This document shows positions 10,500-22,095 of a stretch of DNA of 64,000 nt, in pieces. The notes beneath the pieces were generated by a model. That model saw only the letters and a list, made by a program, of their open reading frames with translations, was not told where the DNA came from and ran no database searches. The translations under genes and the position numbers were made by a program. The DNA comes from Oscarella lobularis (lineage: Eukaryota > Porifera > Homoscleromorpha > Homosclerophorida > Oscarellidae). The stretch is from positions 2,373,747-2,437,746 of the forward strand of contig NC_089179.1 in NCBI RefSeq assembly GCF_947507565.1. The letters run 5' to 3'. Position 1 is the first letter of the stretch. Every line of letters begins with the position of its first letter.

Positions 10500-10924
10500 C
10501 GAAGAAGCCGTCAATCAGCAACACGACGTCAGCATCCCGACGTTTGAATTTCGCCTCCAGTAAGAACTCGGATCGGACGTGAATTAAATTTACCCCCCTG
10601 ACCGGTATAGAGATCAGTGGACCGATCTGAAGTGAAGAAAGGAAAATGTGGCGAGTCTTAAATACTTTGATATGTTATCGTAATGCTAGGAGTAAAGGAC
10701 CGGATGGATGTAGATGGCGTACTTATATCCCATAGGATGTAGTTTCGTCACTTTTTGCATCTTGACTGTCAGGAAAAGTGGCACACACTACAACTCATAA
10801 CGCGAAAATTAACAATAAGAAATTTCGTAATTTCTTTGAAATGCTTTTGACCACCAGACGCGTAACATAATTTTTTATTTTTATGTGCGCATTTTTGTTT
10901 CTGAAAACATCTGGCGTATTTCAG
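10500..10924. other. No recognised gene
   Basis: Spacer between the Harbinger terminus and the P-like exon. Nothing recognisable was seen on either strand. Confidence 0.4.
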
Positions 10925-11226
10925 GTATGTGTCTGTCTTAATAACCTTTTCCTTCGTCGAAATGGCCAGATACATATTCTCTCTACCGGGTTCTGACAAC
11001 ACGTTCTTTCTCAGTGAGCGTTTAAGTCAGGACCCTCTGGAAAATTATTTTGGGTAACAAAGAGCAAAGAGCAGAAGAAACGACTCCCAATGTAAAACAG
11101 TTTCTAGAAATTGCGGCGTCTTTAGTTTTTGGGGAAGTTGTAGCTGTGAAAAGGAGATGACGTGCTACTAGAAGCCCTCGGCTATTTTCGCTTGTCTCTA
11201 GACGCAAATCCTGCCCGAATATTATC
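10925..11226 (+). pseudogene. P-superfamily transposase C-terminal exon
   Basis: Reads MARYIFSLPG, then LSERLSQDPLENYFG, a stop, QRAKSRRNDS and, after a frameshift, VKQFLEIAASL. This is the 'LSxxLxQDPLExYFGxQR' block of P/THAP9-like transposases and matches the C-terminal exon of the P element at 24.5-24.8 kb (LSEHLNQDPLEGYFGKQR). The stop and frameshift make it inactive. No companion gene or inverted repeats were identified nearby. Confidence 0.75.
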
Positions 11227-11639
11227 ACGTGATGGAGGCACCGTACAAGGACTTCATTGCTTTAGTAATTTTACTAATTTCTACGTCTGTCATGTCTGAG
11301 AGTACTCGGTTTTTGTAGAGCGAGCTATTTAAGTTCAGAACAACAATTAAGAGATGATTTAGTGGTTGAGTAAATGTTATCCTTCTTATATCATTTCTAG
11401 TTGAGCCGATGGCTTTTTCTCCGATTCGGAATCGTCGTAGTGCGCGTCTGCTCTAAGGTGATTTTTCATCAAACTCAAACTAAGGGATGCTACACATACG
11501 TGCAATACATTCAAAATCGTTGTCAAACCTTACGTTACAAACATTTTCCAGTTACTGCGGCTTGGCGTTCCCGCAGTCAAACGACTCCTCCATCTCTTCC
11601 ACACATTCATTCACCAGTAAGCGTCCCTATCGAATTATG

Positions 11640-12690
11640 AGAAAACGTTTTTGTGGCATTGGTCACCTCGAACGAATCGCGGAAGAGCGCAAAAGAATTT
11701 CGGCGTTAGAAGATAAGGGGCGGAAAATTACACATCGTACGCAAGAGTGGAAACCGCCAGCGCGTTCTGCACCCTCGTGCTTTCCCAGTGGCTACAGATT
11801 AGTTAATCTGAATTACATATTCTCGACGCGTATGTCAGTTGCTTGCGTGCAAGTTTTGCGGAAAGGGCGGTCTGTCTCTTCACGAAATTTCGAGTCGCGC
11901 AGAGGCCTTTGTTCCAGATTTCGCCTGCATTGCACAACATGCAGAAAGGACACCCTCATATTCGATTCGTCGAGGAACGTTAGGGGCAGCGACCGCGGAA
12001 AAAGCTGCGACGTAAATCGTCGAGCGACTAATGCCGTACTATTAGGAACAGGTCGCCAAGCCATCGTTCGCTTTTGCGCCGCCTTTGACAGGCCTCCGCA
12101 TTCATTGCGTGACAGCTGGGACGCAAACGTCGGGCACATCAGTGAAGCTTTGAATAGAGTAAACATTAATATTATGTCTACATATAGGCACACTTATGTA
12201 GTCTGAAAATTTGGGTCTTCAATGAGTCTGCTATGCCCGCTGTATCATATCATCGAGAAAAAATAGCATCCACCCAAGTGATATTTTCAACTGAAGAGTA
12301 TCTTTTGACGGAACGTGAATGAAGCGCGGGCATTCGTCCCTTGTCGGTCTGCAAACTGTCGTTCTTGATGATACCGGTTGCGTCACTTACTACAATTTTT
12401 TGTACGGATTGCAGGATCTGTAGTCGAATAGAGAAGGAGTCAGATCAGGAAATTGAAGAACTTAGAAGAAAGGAAGAGCACGCTTGCAAATGCAGAAAAT
12501 TGACCTTTCCTCAAACGCGACGGAAGCCGAGAGCTCGCGTGATATCTGGAAGGTCACTCAAACTCAGGTGAATGTTGGATCTGAGTCGTATACGTGATGT
12601 TACCGGATTGCTAACGTATACTCGCTTTCTCGGTAATGGTGATTCAAAATTCTATGAAAAAGTTGCTGATGAAAAGGTAAGTGACTGATA
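11640..12690 (+). pseudogene. Mutator-like transposase (PF20700-type) remnant
   Basis: Blocks in order: FPSGYRLVNLNYI; a CxxC pair in a second frame (CKFCGKGGLSLHE); RRGLCSRFRLHCTTCRKDT; CDVNRRATNAVLLGTGRQA; and further on NGDSKFYEKVADEK before a GTAAGT donor. This is the layout of the Mutator-like domain common in marine invertebrates (Cys pair, 'DVNRRAxxAxxxxGxGR', 'GDGDSKxF'). At least one frameshift and lost central exons show decay. The DDE acids outside GDSK were not located with certainty. Confidence 0.65.
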
Positions 12691-12699
12691 CTTGGCTAA

Positions 12700-13290
12700 G
12701 GATAACATAAATGCAAATATTGAAAAATACGTTGGAGCATGTGAAGGAACTCGCAGAACGTTCAGTCTTCTGTTAGATCAAGGAATGCAATGGATTTGAT
12801 ATTAATGTGTGTACATGTGGTTTTGCACGTGCCAGGATGCGCACAGCATGCGTCGGTACGCGAGACATTCACGCGACCTACGCGACTACGTCGTTTCCGC
12901 GGGCTTTCCTGGCTAAGTGATGTCCGACGCTTGCGATCGGTGCGATCGCTCGTACAAGAGCACAAAAGCTCTTAATCTCGACCGATGAACGGCCCACGAC
13001 CTCCAGGCCTTCTCCTCGGGGCGGTTTACCTGTCATCTTGGCTGCAAAAACACGTTCCACCGAGTCGCTGATTTAGTGACCCATTCGGCCAAAGAGCACG
13101 ATAACGATATAGGCAAAGCAGATTAAAAGTAATACCGGCCTTCATGGGTCCTTTCTGTAGGTGTGGAAAGAAAAATTTTAACAATTCTAATGAATTTCTG
13201 TCTTGGAAAGCCTCTGTTGAGAGCTCCAGCCGATGCCACTATAAAAAGGAGACGTCTGATAAAGGCAAACAGTTACCATGCTGGAGATAA
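12700..13290. other. No recognised gene
   Basis: Short open frames only. Possibly tail of the Mutator-like remnant followed by non-coding sequence. Confidence 0.4.
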
Positions 13291-15512
13291 TTGAATTTTA
13301 TTAATACATACTGTTTACAGTGCACTATAAAGGACAAAACCGTGAAGTACTTTGTGTGCAGTCGTTACTGTGAAGCTCAGAAAAATGCCTGGAAGAAACG
13401 GAAAACCGACCAGAAACGTCCTGGAAAGGCAATGAGGGAGTCGGTGAAAATCAATGGAGTCTGCCTAGCTCGATTGACGGCCACTTTCTCAAAAGAAGGA
13501 ACTGTTCGAGTTTGGTACCTCCCCCACCACTCTGGCCACGACCCAGAAAAGAATTCTTTGGCACATCTTCGTCTGCCAGAAAACATCAAAGAGGAAATTA
13601 TAATAAAAGGCTCTCAGGGAGTACCGATTTCTCGCATTATTGAAGGTACACCGTTGATTTTGAAGAGTATCAGTCCTGGGTATACTAATCCATGTACATA
13701 ATAGATATACAGGAAAGTGTTGGTAATCGAACAAAAAGAGACGGCCAAGAAGAGCTAAAGCAACAGCATTACGTGACAAAGCAAGATTGAAGAAATCTCG
13801 TTAAGCCATACGTCGACGTGTCCCTCGGAATCCGGAATCCGGATGACGCTGCATCTTTCCACACTATTGTAAACGAGCTGTCGTCAGAGGAGTACTGTCC
13901 AGTGACGATCTACAAACCTTATGGAACTGCTCCCACTGATGAGTAACTGTGGAACATTTGACAGCTTTTCTCAAGAGCATTCTTGCCTTAATTCATGGCA
14001 TCACATTCAGCTGCATTATGGTCGATGATGGTTTATCTAAAAAACGTCAATTTAACTAACTCACTTGAAGAATGTCTTCTGTTAGGCTTGGCAGTCTCAA
14101 CAGCTATTGGAAGAATTTTTGGGTCCCAAACAAATCACCTTCTCTGTCGTTGGCACGTTGAACGGTAGAGAGCAGTAGACCATTATACAAATTCTGCAGT
14201 ATCGCCGCATAGATCCTGGAAAAGATCCCAGTTTTCAAAAGTCAGTCTTCCTGAGAGAGAAAACATAAAAGGCTGTTTGACGGCATTAATTGAAGAGACT
14301 GACCAGGGCAAATTCCAGCAGCTCCTGACCAATTTCGAGTTTTACAGCAAGACAACTGAACCTGCATTCTTCAAATACTTCCATGCCACCTACAGTAACC
14401 GACCTGAAAAATGGGCATTATGCTACAGGGACTTCGACCACTCAGACACTGACACCAACATGTTTGTGGAGAGGTAGATCAGATATAAATAGTTGCTTGA
14501 TATCAGTAACACCGTCTCATCAGTTTCCACAACAAACTGAAGCATAACCCATCGTATTTCAACGGACACACAAACCGTCGGTGTGACGTCCTATTAAACA
14601 CACTGCTAAAATTCGAAAAGGATCAGTACTTTGCCTTTCTTCAAAAACGGGAGAAAATGAAGGTGAATGCCAAAATAGCCAAGGAAAGTCGTCGTCACAA
14701 ACGGGGCATGGACATTCCTTCAGCAAACATCATGGTTAGACATTACACAATATATACTTAATTTCAATTCCTATAATGATCCTGCAGTGCGTTCAACCTG
14801 ATGTGTGGACAGTGAAATCCCAGAGTGGAACAGACCAGTACGAAGTAAAGAAAGTCGACGATTGTTCTCAGGAGAACTGCAAGACGTCCCGTCTCAAGTG
14901 CTGCATAGAAGAGGCCTGCAGATTTCTAAGAATTGCAGGGACATGTATACGTGCACTTGCCCTGACTACAAATGGGATCATCTCTGCAAGCACGTCCACG
15001 CCGTCCATCGGATAAAAAAAAAGGCTGACCAGAATGAGTGGATGGAACTGGAGAGACTTCTGTCTGAAAATAGAGTAGAAGTGACACCCCCACCGTTCCA
15101 ACTCGAATCTCTCAAGGCACGTAGTGGTAATGAGGCTGCATTCAATCAGAGAAGCAGATTAAGAGGAAATTTTCATGCTAACCGCAGTAATTGTATGTGC
15201 TATTTGGGCAAAATTGCAAAAATTCAAGACAGCATGACGGAATTGGAGCGCCTTGTGCAACCGCCAACCGTTGGTCCATCTCTGCCATACGTTGAGGAAC
15301 TCATGGCCTTCGCCGTATCGGTTGCAAAGGCGACTCAGGCAGCGGAGAGTCAAGCAGATCCTCAACCGTTTCCTGGGAAGGAAGTCGTAGCACCAGGAAC
15401 AAAATTTCAGCTCCAACATCACTTTCCCGAAAGGCAGAAATCAAAGAGGAAAGGAGGGCAAAAACCTTCGAATCTCACAAAACAGTTGTGCTATGCACAA
15501 ATTTATTCGTAA
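13291..15512 (+). pseudogene. MULE transposase with SWIM zinc finger
   Basis: Exon-like pieces in order: an N-terminal domain (KYFVCSRYCEAQKNAWKKR ... RVWYLPHHSGHD), possibly a FLYWCH/FAR1-type finger; the MULE block LLCRWHVER near 14,140; TEPAFFKYFHATYSNRPEKW; NMFVER then NKLKH (15 kb side of the E-region); and a SWIM finger MYTCTCPDYKWDHLCKHVH (CxC...CxH). The C-terminal region is basic. Stops and frame changes in the catalytic part indicate a pseudogene. MULE transposases use a DDE core and often end with SWIM, so the order supports the call. Confidence 0.75.
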
Positions 15513-15901
15513 ACATAATTATAATTAAAGTAATAATAATAAATAGTATATATAAAATATTAATAATGAATATTAATACTAATTAAAGTATTAACAATTA
15601 TTATTCTTAATATCGTAACAACAGTAATATAATAGTAATGTCATTTTCCTAGGCGACAAAAGACGCAGGCTAAAAGGCCCGCCTTGCAATCATTCTTTCT
15701 TGCCAATCCTAAGAAAATTAGCTTGAAAAATGGTTAGACAAATTAAATGCAATTTTGGTTACTATTGAATGCCTTTCAGAAGGTGCAAAGGAGAAAAACC
15801 GTCAGGGGAGAACCACCTTCTTCTAACGGTTCTTCATCGCCGGTCCTTCCTGAGAAAAAAGGAAAATGATCGAGGATATGATGAATGGCTACTAGCTACC
15901 A

Positions 15902-16228
15902 GTGCCAGGCTGTCCATCACTGCCTATCCCACAGCTACGCCAAGCGGAAAAGCCGCCTGAGAAACCCACAGGAATCAAAATCCTTCGGAAATTTCTTCAT
16001 CTGCAGAACCGTACCAGGAAGGTCGTCATCGGGGACGGAAATTGTCTCTTCCGTGCATTGTCCATTCAATTGTTCAACCACGAACTTCTGTACACTCGCC
16101 TGAGGGCAATCCTCGCTCTCTGCCACAAAGAAAATCCCCAATGGTATTCGGCAATATGGGGAGGACAAGGCAATTTCCTAACTGAACATGTGGCAAAAAT
16201 GGAGAGAAACGGTACATGGGGCACACAG
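15902..16228 (+). pseudogene. OTU cysteine-protease domain fragment
   Basis: Reads VVIGDGNCLFRALSIQLF, the catalytic Asp/Cys motif of OTU deubiquitinases (D-G-N-C), then AILALCHKENPQWYSA and HVAKMERNGTWGTQ. The C-terminal His region is absent: the exon ends at a CAG/GTCAGT donor at 16228 and the pogo element follows. The companion MULE gene 0.4 kb upstream suggests the OTU exon was part of, or captured by, that element; MULEs with peptidase cargo are known, but the link here is inferred. Confidence 0.7.
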
Positions 16229-16264
16229 GTCAGTCAATTATTACTTTACTTACAGCAAATAAAC

Positions 16265-16378
16265 TTTATAAAAGATACTTTAATTACAAGTTATAATTCG
16301 TCTAACGCGGAGTCTCACCAATTTATAAAAGATACTTTAATTACAAGTTATAATTCGTCTAACGCGGAGTCTCACCAA
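16265..16378. repeat. 57-bp exact tandem duplication
   Basis: Units 16265-16321 and 16322-16378 are identical in every base I compared. The period is 19 codons, so the open frame across it is preserved (FIKDTLITSYNSSNAESHQ twice). Confidence 0.95.
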
Positions 16379-16404
16379 TTGTTTCGTAACGGTCACGTAC
16401 CTGA

Positions 16405-17944
16405 AATGTCTGAAGTGGAAGGTGGACAGACTTCGCGTTGCGTTGGTGTGGTTCGCAGAAAGAGCTACACGAGGGAAGCGAAGATGAAAGTTGTCCAGTT
16501 CTTCGAAGCTAATTGCAGGAACTTGCATGAAACCTGCAAACGCTTTTCCCTGAACAACCGAACGGTGAAACGATAGATCACGATGAAGGAGAGCCTGCTC
16601 GAGAGCCGTAAAGGGAGAAAGAGGGCGAAGTTCTCTAGGCGATCCAAATTCCCGGATATGGAAAGCAGAGTGTACCGGAAATATAAAGATTTGCGAAAGA
16701 AGGGGATGAAGGTCATCAGCATTCGTTCATTTATCCTTGTTTATATTTTACCAGGTGAAAGGATGGTGATTTAGACACAGATCTAAACAGATCCTAAAGT
16801 AATTGCACCCCTGTTCATCATTTGCCTTTTCTGATTGCTGGTTTCAAGCATTCAAAAGAAGATTTCGAATCAGTCTCAGACGAACAACGAACACCTGCCA
16901 AAAGGAACCTAGTGACAAGCGATTGTCAATTCAGCTCTTTCATCGAAGAATTCGCAGTGCAGCCTCGAAAGGTGCTCAGGTTGGCCCGCTGGGAAAGTGG
17001 TCAGAACATCAGATTGCCAACACGGACCAAACACCATTACCGTTTACATTCGCTGACGGTGAGACCTATTCAGAAAAAGGAGATCGTTCAGTGTGGTCAG
17101 GGGAGGGGCGTCCGGTTGGGACAAACGTCAAGCCACCGTTCAGTTGACAGTATTTGCTGACGGTGTGGCAAGAGTCAGGCCTCTCCTAATTTTTCGTGGT
17201 CTTGGCATGAATGATTTGATTCGAGCTTGATAATTAATTGATTGTCTTGCAGGGAAACGGATTTCGTTGGAAGAAAGAGTTAGGTATGACAACCGTGTGT
17301 ACGTTGAATTTCAAAAGAATGCATGGTGCGACGAGGAGGTAATAGAAATTTGGACCAGACAGTGCTGGAAGAAAGCGTGTGAGGGCCCCATGCATTTGGT
17401 GATTGACGTCCATCGTGCGCAGAAAACCGACAAAATTCAGAGTCTTTTAAGAGATGAATGTGAGACTGAAATTACCTACGTCCCAGGTGAGAAATTCGTA
17501 GAGATTTTTCGTCAAATGAAACCAAATTTGCAGGAGGATGCACGAGTTTCGTCCATCCAATAGATGTCAGCGTCAATAAGCCATTCAAAAGCAAGATTGA
17601 TAATCTGCCAACAAAGCACATGCAAGATCATCTGGATGCCTACGTAACTGGCAAAATTACTGCCAGTGAACGACGGATCTTGCTCACAAAGTGGGAGGGA
17701 GGCGTGGGCTGAGATTAGCAGCCAGAAAGAAATGACCGTTCGAAGTTTTCAGAAGGCAGGCATTTCTTTGCCGATAGATGGATCAGGCGATCATCTTATC
17801 CACATCGAAGGAATTGAGGACTACGAAGTAGAGTCCACCACGGATGAATACCGAATACACCGATGACGATGAAGGCGACCCTTTTGGTGACGTGGACGAA
17901 GACGAGGGCGAAGATGTTTTTGACGTGGAGAAACAAGACCCTTG
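16405..17944 (+). pseudogene. pogo/Tigger-type transposase (CENP-B HTH + DDE_1)
   Basis: Starts MSEVEGG; a CENP-B-type helix-turn-helix (VVQFFEANCRNLHETCKRF, then RKGRKRAKFSRRSKFPDME); GISLRR-type linker; catalytic blocks IANTDQTPLPFTF, LVIDVHRAQKTD and HPIDVSVNKPFKSKI; an acidic tail. The three Asp positions are in place for a pogo DDD triad. Short introns are evident (for example AAG/GTCATC to CCAG near 16,707-16,753). Two Trp codons are stops (TAG near 16,575; TGA near 16,765) and a +1 shift lies near 17,537, so it is dead. TIRs were not delimited. Confidence 0.85.
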
Positions 17945-18007
17945 AAAGTAACTAGTTGCTCTATATTTGTTGAACAGAACAGGTAGACTATTTAACACGC
18001 CAGATTA

Positions 18008-18330
18008 TCAGTAGGAGTAAGTTATAATTTTTCTAAACTGTTGAAATTTCTTCACCAATTTCTTCTTTCCATAGAAGGTGTAGGTGCAGGGCACTTCAAG
18101 ACCGATTCCATGCTGTCTCTGTCCGGTAATTTCGCAGATAACACTTCCGCCGTGTTCAATGAAAAACCACACTTCCCGGGAGATCTCTCTTGGAACGTGT
18201 CCGACGATAACGCCGTCTCTCACGATTGTCACGGCGTGCCTATCATGTCGATTCCCTTATTCATAGCTCACAGACAATCGCTCTCCCACAAACAGAAGCC
18301 AAATTTCTTTGTAGATGTGATGGCCTCTCA
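18008..18330 (-). pseudogene. HIRAN-like domain fragment
   Basis: Minus-strand reading: IYKEIWLLFVGERLSVSYE, stop, GNRHDRHAVTIVRDGVIVGH, then VPREISREVWFFIEHGG and LEVPCTYTFYG. The order 'GExL...E.GNxHDxxAVxIVxxGxxVGHVPR' is the HIRAN pattern known from Rad5/HLTF-type proteins and from standalone invertebrate paralogues, which bind DNA ends or stalled forks. One in-frame stop is visible and no partner domain is present. The link to HIRAN is by pattern only. Confidence 0.55.
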
Positions 18331-18379
18331 CAACGCTTCTCTAAAAACGTATTCAGCGAGGGTTCCCATTCTCATGTAG

Positions 18380-19330
18380 CGTTAAAAGCGCGTTAGAGGA
18401 CTAGCGCGCTGCATCACCTTGCTGTTAAGGGGGGTACTAGAGTGTCGGAATATGAAAAACATAAAATTCGCTAAAAAACGTTGGGTATGTTCTCTGTATT
18501 TCACAATAAGTACAGCCTCTTGTCTGGAAGGAACGCGTGGAACGTCCGTTCTTCCTAGAGCAGGTCTTATCTAACGCGCGTTACTGAATAGAAAATAGGC
18601 TTTTTTCGGCGTTTTCTTACACGAGATGATATATTTTGAGGTAAGTAAGAATAAAGATATTACATTAATCTAAGTATTTTGTTGAATAATTATATTTCTG
18701 TATGAGCTCGTTTGGCAGAAGAATGGAAATTGTGAAAAGGCATATGGTTGAACGACACCTCTTCATCATTCTCGTCTTCCATCACTTTATTGCTTACACG
18801 TACACTCTCACAGTCACACACACACTAACTCTAAAACACTCTCCTATATAGTCCCAGGTGGACAGACCGGTAGGCGTCTGTCCACCTACCTGTACGCCTA
18901 CACTAGCCCTTACAACTCCACTTATCTACTTACTGCCTGCTCGAGCTATTCTTAGCTACGCTATTGTGTGATGGCATGCGCTACGACGCATGCCCATACT
19001 CAGTTGTGCTTTACGCGAGGAGCCGAACGGGTCTCCTCGTTACACACTCATGGTATGTATGTCTCACAAGGAGACATTACGCGTCGTCGACTCACTGGTC
19101 AAGGATTTCGATAGCGACGTCAGATCTTGGTGTAGTCGGCTACTCTCTCGACGACTTCCGGAGTATTTCGCAGGCACATCTTCCACAACTGTCTGGCATA
19201 TCCCTAGCTCACGAACACTGGAGATGGCCTCACCATCTGTCATTGTGAGCTGTGTCGTGGACCTGCCTATAAACTGTCTAATATCAAAACTGGCAGGTAC
19301 CTCTGGGCGTCCAACTACTGAAATAAAACA
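18380..19330. other. Mostly non-coding; one hairpin
   Basis: No recognised domain. A 12-bp perfect hairpin AGGTGGACAGAC / GTCTGTCCACCT lies at 18856-18887 with an 8-nt loop. Open frames between 18,964 and 19,330 lack recognisable motifs. Confidence 0.5.
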
Positions 19331-19332
19331 AA

Positions 19333-19571
19333 TTGCCCGAGATGTGCGAGATTATGGAAAATCTTCACCGATATGTTCCAGTGGTTTCGTCAGACAAAAC
19401 CGTCGAAGTTGATGGAACTGCTGTGACCTATCCCCATACCGAACTGTGTCCAGTCCTTTTCGGTTGTGACCAGCTGACTGCGGCTCGAGCTAGAGGAAGT
19501 AAGTCTTTGCGTGCAAGCCACGACACTTCGCTTGACCGTCTAGAAGGACTAATACCTGTAGTGGAAGACTA
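19333..19571 (+). pseudogene. DUF6589-family fragment
   Basis: Reads MCEIMENLHRYVPVV, then VLFGCDQLTAARARGSKSLR and LEGLIPVVED. It corresponds to MIEIMRELHQYVPAQ ... FFGGDQLTCERSRNSQ in the gene at 51.5-55.1 kb, including the conserved GDQLT acid. The reading frame is cut at 19568/19569 by the 3' end of a Helitron, and its continuation was not found. Confidence 0.75.
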
Positions 19572-20270
19572 GCTCTTTAATACCCGGCTACGCCGGGTAC
19601 CCGTATTGAATAATTTGTAGTGTTATGTTAAAGTGATCTAATTAAAGATTTCATGGTAGACAATATTTTTAGTTTTGTTATTTTCGGTGAGAATGAATAG
19701 ATTATCGGGAGCACGAACGCGTGAGCATGCAACGTAAAATTGGCCGTGGGAGAAGCAATGAGATCTAAGCAACAATCCTGCGGTTTCGAGTGTTTGACCC
19801 TGAGCCTTGTTGATGGTCATGGCAAAACAGAGGCGGATAGGGAATTGCAAGCGTTTGAACGGAATTAGGGCGTCGGATGGGATAAGGGGTATTCTAGGGA
19901 TACAGACAGATTCGTTTTTGTATTGGCCCATGGCAATGGTGGCCTCGATGACATTGCGTCTAAGTCGCGTAATAATGAGTTTCGTTCAATTGCAAAGTCT
20001 AGGAGGGTCTAGGTTGCGCAAAAGGATTATTGGGGCTCCTTCTTTGAGATGGAGACGATGTGGTGGTAAGCCAGATGGCAGGAGGGAGTTGAGGAGTTCT
20101 ACGGGATAGAGTATTGCGGCGTCTATGTCGGCAGGTGTGTCGATGGATAAGTATTCTTTTGCATTGGTCGGTAACTGTTGAATAAGAGAATCGTTGATGT
20201 CTGCCACGACTTCGTTAGTCGGTGCGATTATGGCTCTGTTGGAGAGCCACGTTGTGTCGGTGTAGTTGCT
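19569..20270 (-). mobile_element. Helitron 3' portion
   Basis: On the minus strand, a hairpin CCCGGCGTAGCCGGG is followed by ATTAAAGAG and CTAG, then T: the canonical Helitron 3' end (hairpin about 10 nt before CTRR, inserted before T). The upstream sequence encodes the C-terminus of a Pif1-like helicase. The 5' part of the element, with the Rep/HUH domain, is lost near 20,270 at the boundary with the integrase-like gene. Confidence 0.85.
19638..20260 (-). pseudogene. Helitron Pif1-like helicase, C-terminal part
   Basis: Reads IIAPTNEVVADINDSLIQQL, then LPPHRLHLKEGAPIILLRNL and, in a second frame, FPIRLCFAMTINKAQGQTLE and FYVACSRVRAPDNLFIL. 'APTN...VxxIN', 'LKxGAPIxLLRNL' and 'AMTINKxQGQT' with 'VAxSRVxxxxxL' are the last motifs of Helitron/Pif1 SF1 helicases. 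A frameshift near 19,990 inactivates it. Confidence 0.85.
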
Positions 20271-21399
20271 TTCGAGGTCGGGGAATACGGCGTCCTGGAG
20301 CTGTTGTGAAGAAATTCGCCGATTGAAGATTGAGTTTCCGGATATCGGCTATCGCATGATGTCCGGTCTTCTTAGAGGAAGTGGTATAATTGTACAGCAG
20401 AGACGTGTTCGGGAATCCCTTCTGAGATGTGACCCTAACGGCGTCTGTGTTCGCTGGCTGACGTCAGTCCATCGACGGCGTGCTTATACGGTTCAGGGCC
20501 CCCAAGCTCTATGGCATATTGATGGGAATCACAAACTGATAAGGTATTGCACATAACTCTATTTCTATTATCAAACCTGAGGGAAATTTTTACGCAGATG
20601 GAGATTCGTTGTACATGGGGTATTGACGGTTACTCTCGGCTTCCTGTTTACTTACATTGTTCAAGCAACAACAAATCGAGCACTGTTCTAAGTCTATTCC
20701 AAGAAGCTGTTAGAGAGTACGGCCTCCCGTCTCGTGTCCGATGTGACCAAGGTGGAGAAAATGTGGATGTTGCCCGGTACATGTTGACTCACCCTAACAG
20801 AGGTGTAGACAGGGGAGGCATGATTGTGGGACGGAGCGTACATAACCAAAGAATCGAACGACTGTGGCGGGACGTTTACTACGGTGTACTTCATTTCTAC
20901 CACGGTCTCTTTTGCCACATGGAGGACTGCGTAGTTCTTAATCCTTGCAATGATGTTGACCTTTTTGCTTTACATTTTGTCTACTCTCCTCGAATTAACC
21001 GCCATCTCCAGTGCTGGCTGAGAGGATGAATACACCATAAAATTTCCGGCATTGGTAAGACACCTATGCAGCTATGGGTGCAGGGACTGCAGGCGCAGGC
21101 GAACAGCAGTTGCAATTCCATCAGAGAAATCTTTTCGGTACGTGACTCCAAACAAGAAATATGTTCCAAAGAATAGTTGACAATCATTTTAGGGATCGTG
21201 GGATGACTTTGGAGTAGACTATGAAGGCCCTGCTGCAATTCACGACGACATCGGAATTGTCGAAGTTCCTGCCAATAGTGTTGTGCTGTCTCAAGAACAG
21301 GAAGAGCAGTTCAGAAGGCAAGATAACAGAAACGCAGAAAATTCAAATTTTGGGATGGATCATTACTTGCGTGCTAGAGGCGTCTTATTGGAGTTGTAG
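20266..21399 (+). pseudogene. rve-type integrase/transposase (IS3EU- or Ginger-like)
   Basis: Exon 1 has an HTH-like start (FPDIGYRMMSGLLRGSGIIV) and [12 protein letters not shown] (first Asp); a ~57-bp intron ends near 20,597; exon 2 has [30 protein letters not shown] (second Asp) and [17 protein letters not shown] (Glu). A last exon from about 21,193 reads WDDFGVDYEGPAAIHDD to a stop at 21399. The catalytic DDE is complete. A stop and frame change near 21,027 is the only break seen. Such single-exon-core integrases occur in IS3EU and Ginger DNA transposons; I cannot choose firmly between them. Confidence 0.75.
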
Positions 21400-22095
21400 T
21401 TTTTGGGACGATGTTCTTAGGACGTACTACTACTATACATGTGTAGCAGTAGGGGGTGGGGCAGTAACTAATTGGTCTAATCATAGATAATATAGGGAGA
21501 GGGATTGGAAACTCCCCGTAAAATCACGTGACTTTCTCATACAGACAAGTGAAGCGAGGGTTGTTACGACATGTCCCGTATATCATCAGAGAAATTTGCA
21601 GCGTTTTGTCTTTAGAATATACCAAATAAGGTACGCTTTTGCTGTCACAAACCAAGGAAAATGTTTGCGGTGTTTCTGCCTCCTCTGCCGTGTTGGGAGA
21701 GGCGATTTCGGGGGGTTCCGCCTGTATAACTTAGAGATCGAGGTAACTTCTATTCCCCACGCCTTCTGTGAGCAACGGCATACGTTTCGAGTTACAAAAA
21801 CATTGTGTTGATACGTGACGAGCTTGTTTTCTTCAAAAAGTGTATTCTTTTGCGACTTTCGAGCCATTTCCGGACCGGCACGTGCTCACGCGGGGGCAAA
21901 GGTATCTCCTCCTACGACAGCAAAGTTCTTTTGTACTGCTATTCGCGTGGTACACTGATGTTCCCTCCGTGGCGTCATGCAGCGTTTTAGGAGTAAGCTG
22001 CTTTCTCTTGGCGAGAAAAGGCGATTTTCTCCAGCACATCAAACCTGAGTACTCGGGCACTTAATCTCTCAAATTTTGTCTCTTAGCTTGGACAA

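Noticed and set aside
15902-16576. OTU-HTH fusion protein
   Set aside because: The frame is continuous, but a Met at the pogo start, a splice donor after the OTU part and decay on both sides make a true fusion unproven; kept only as a finding.
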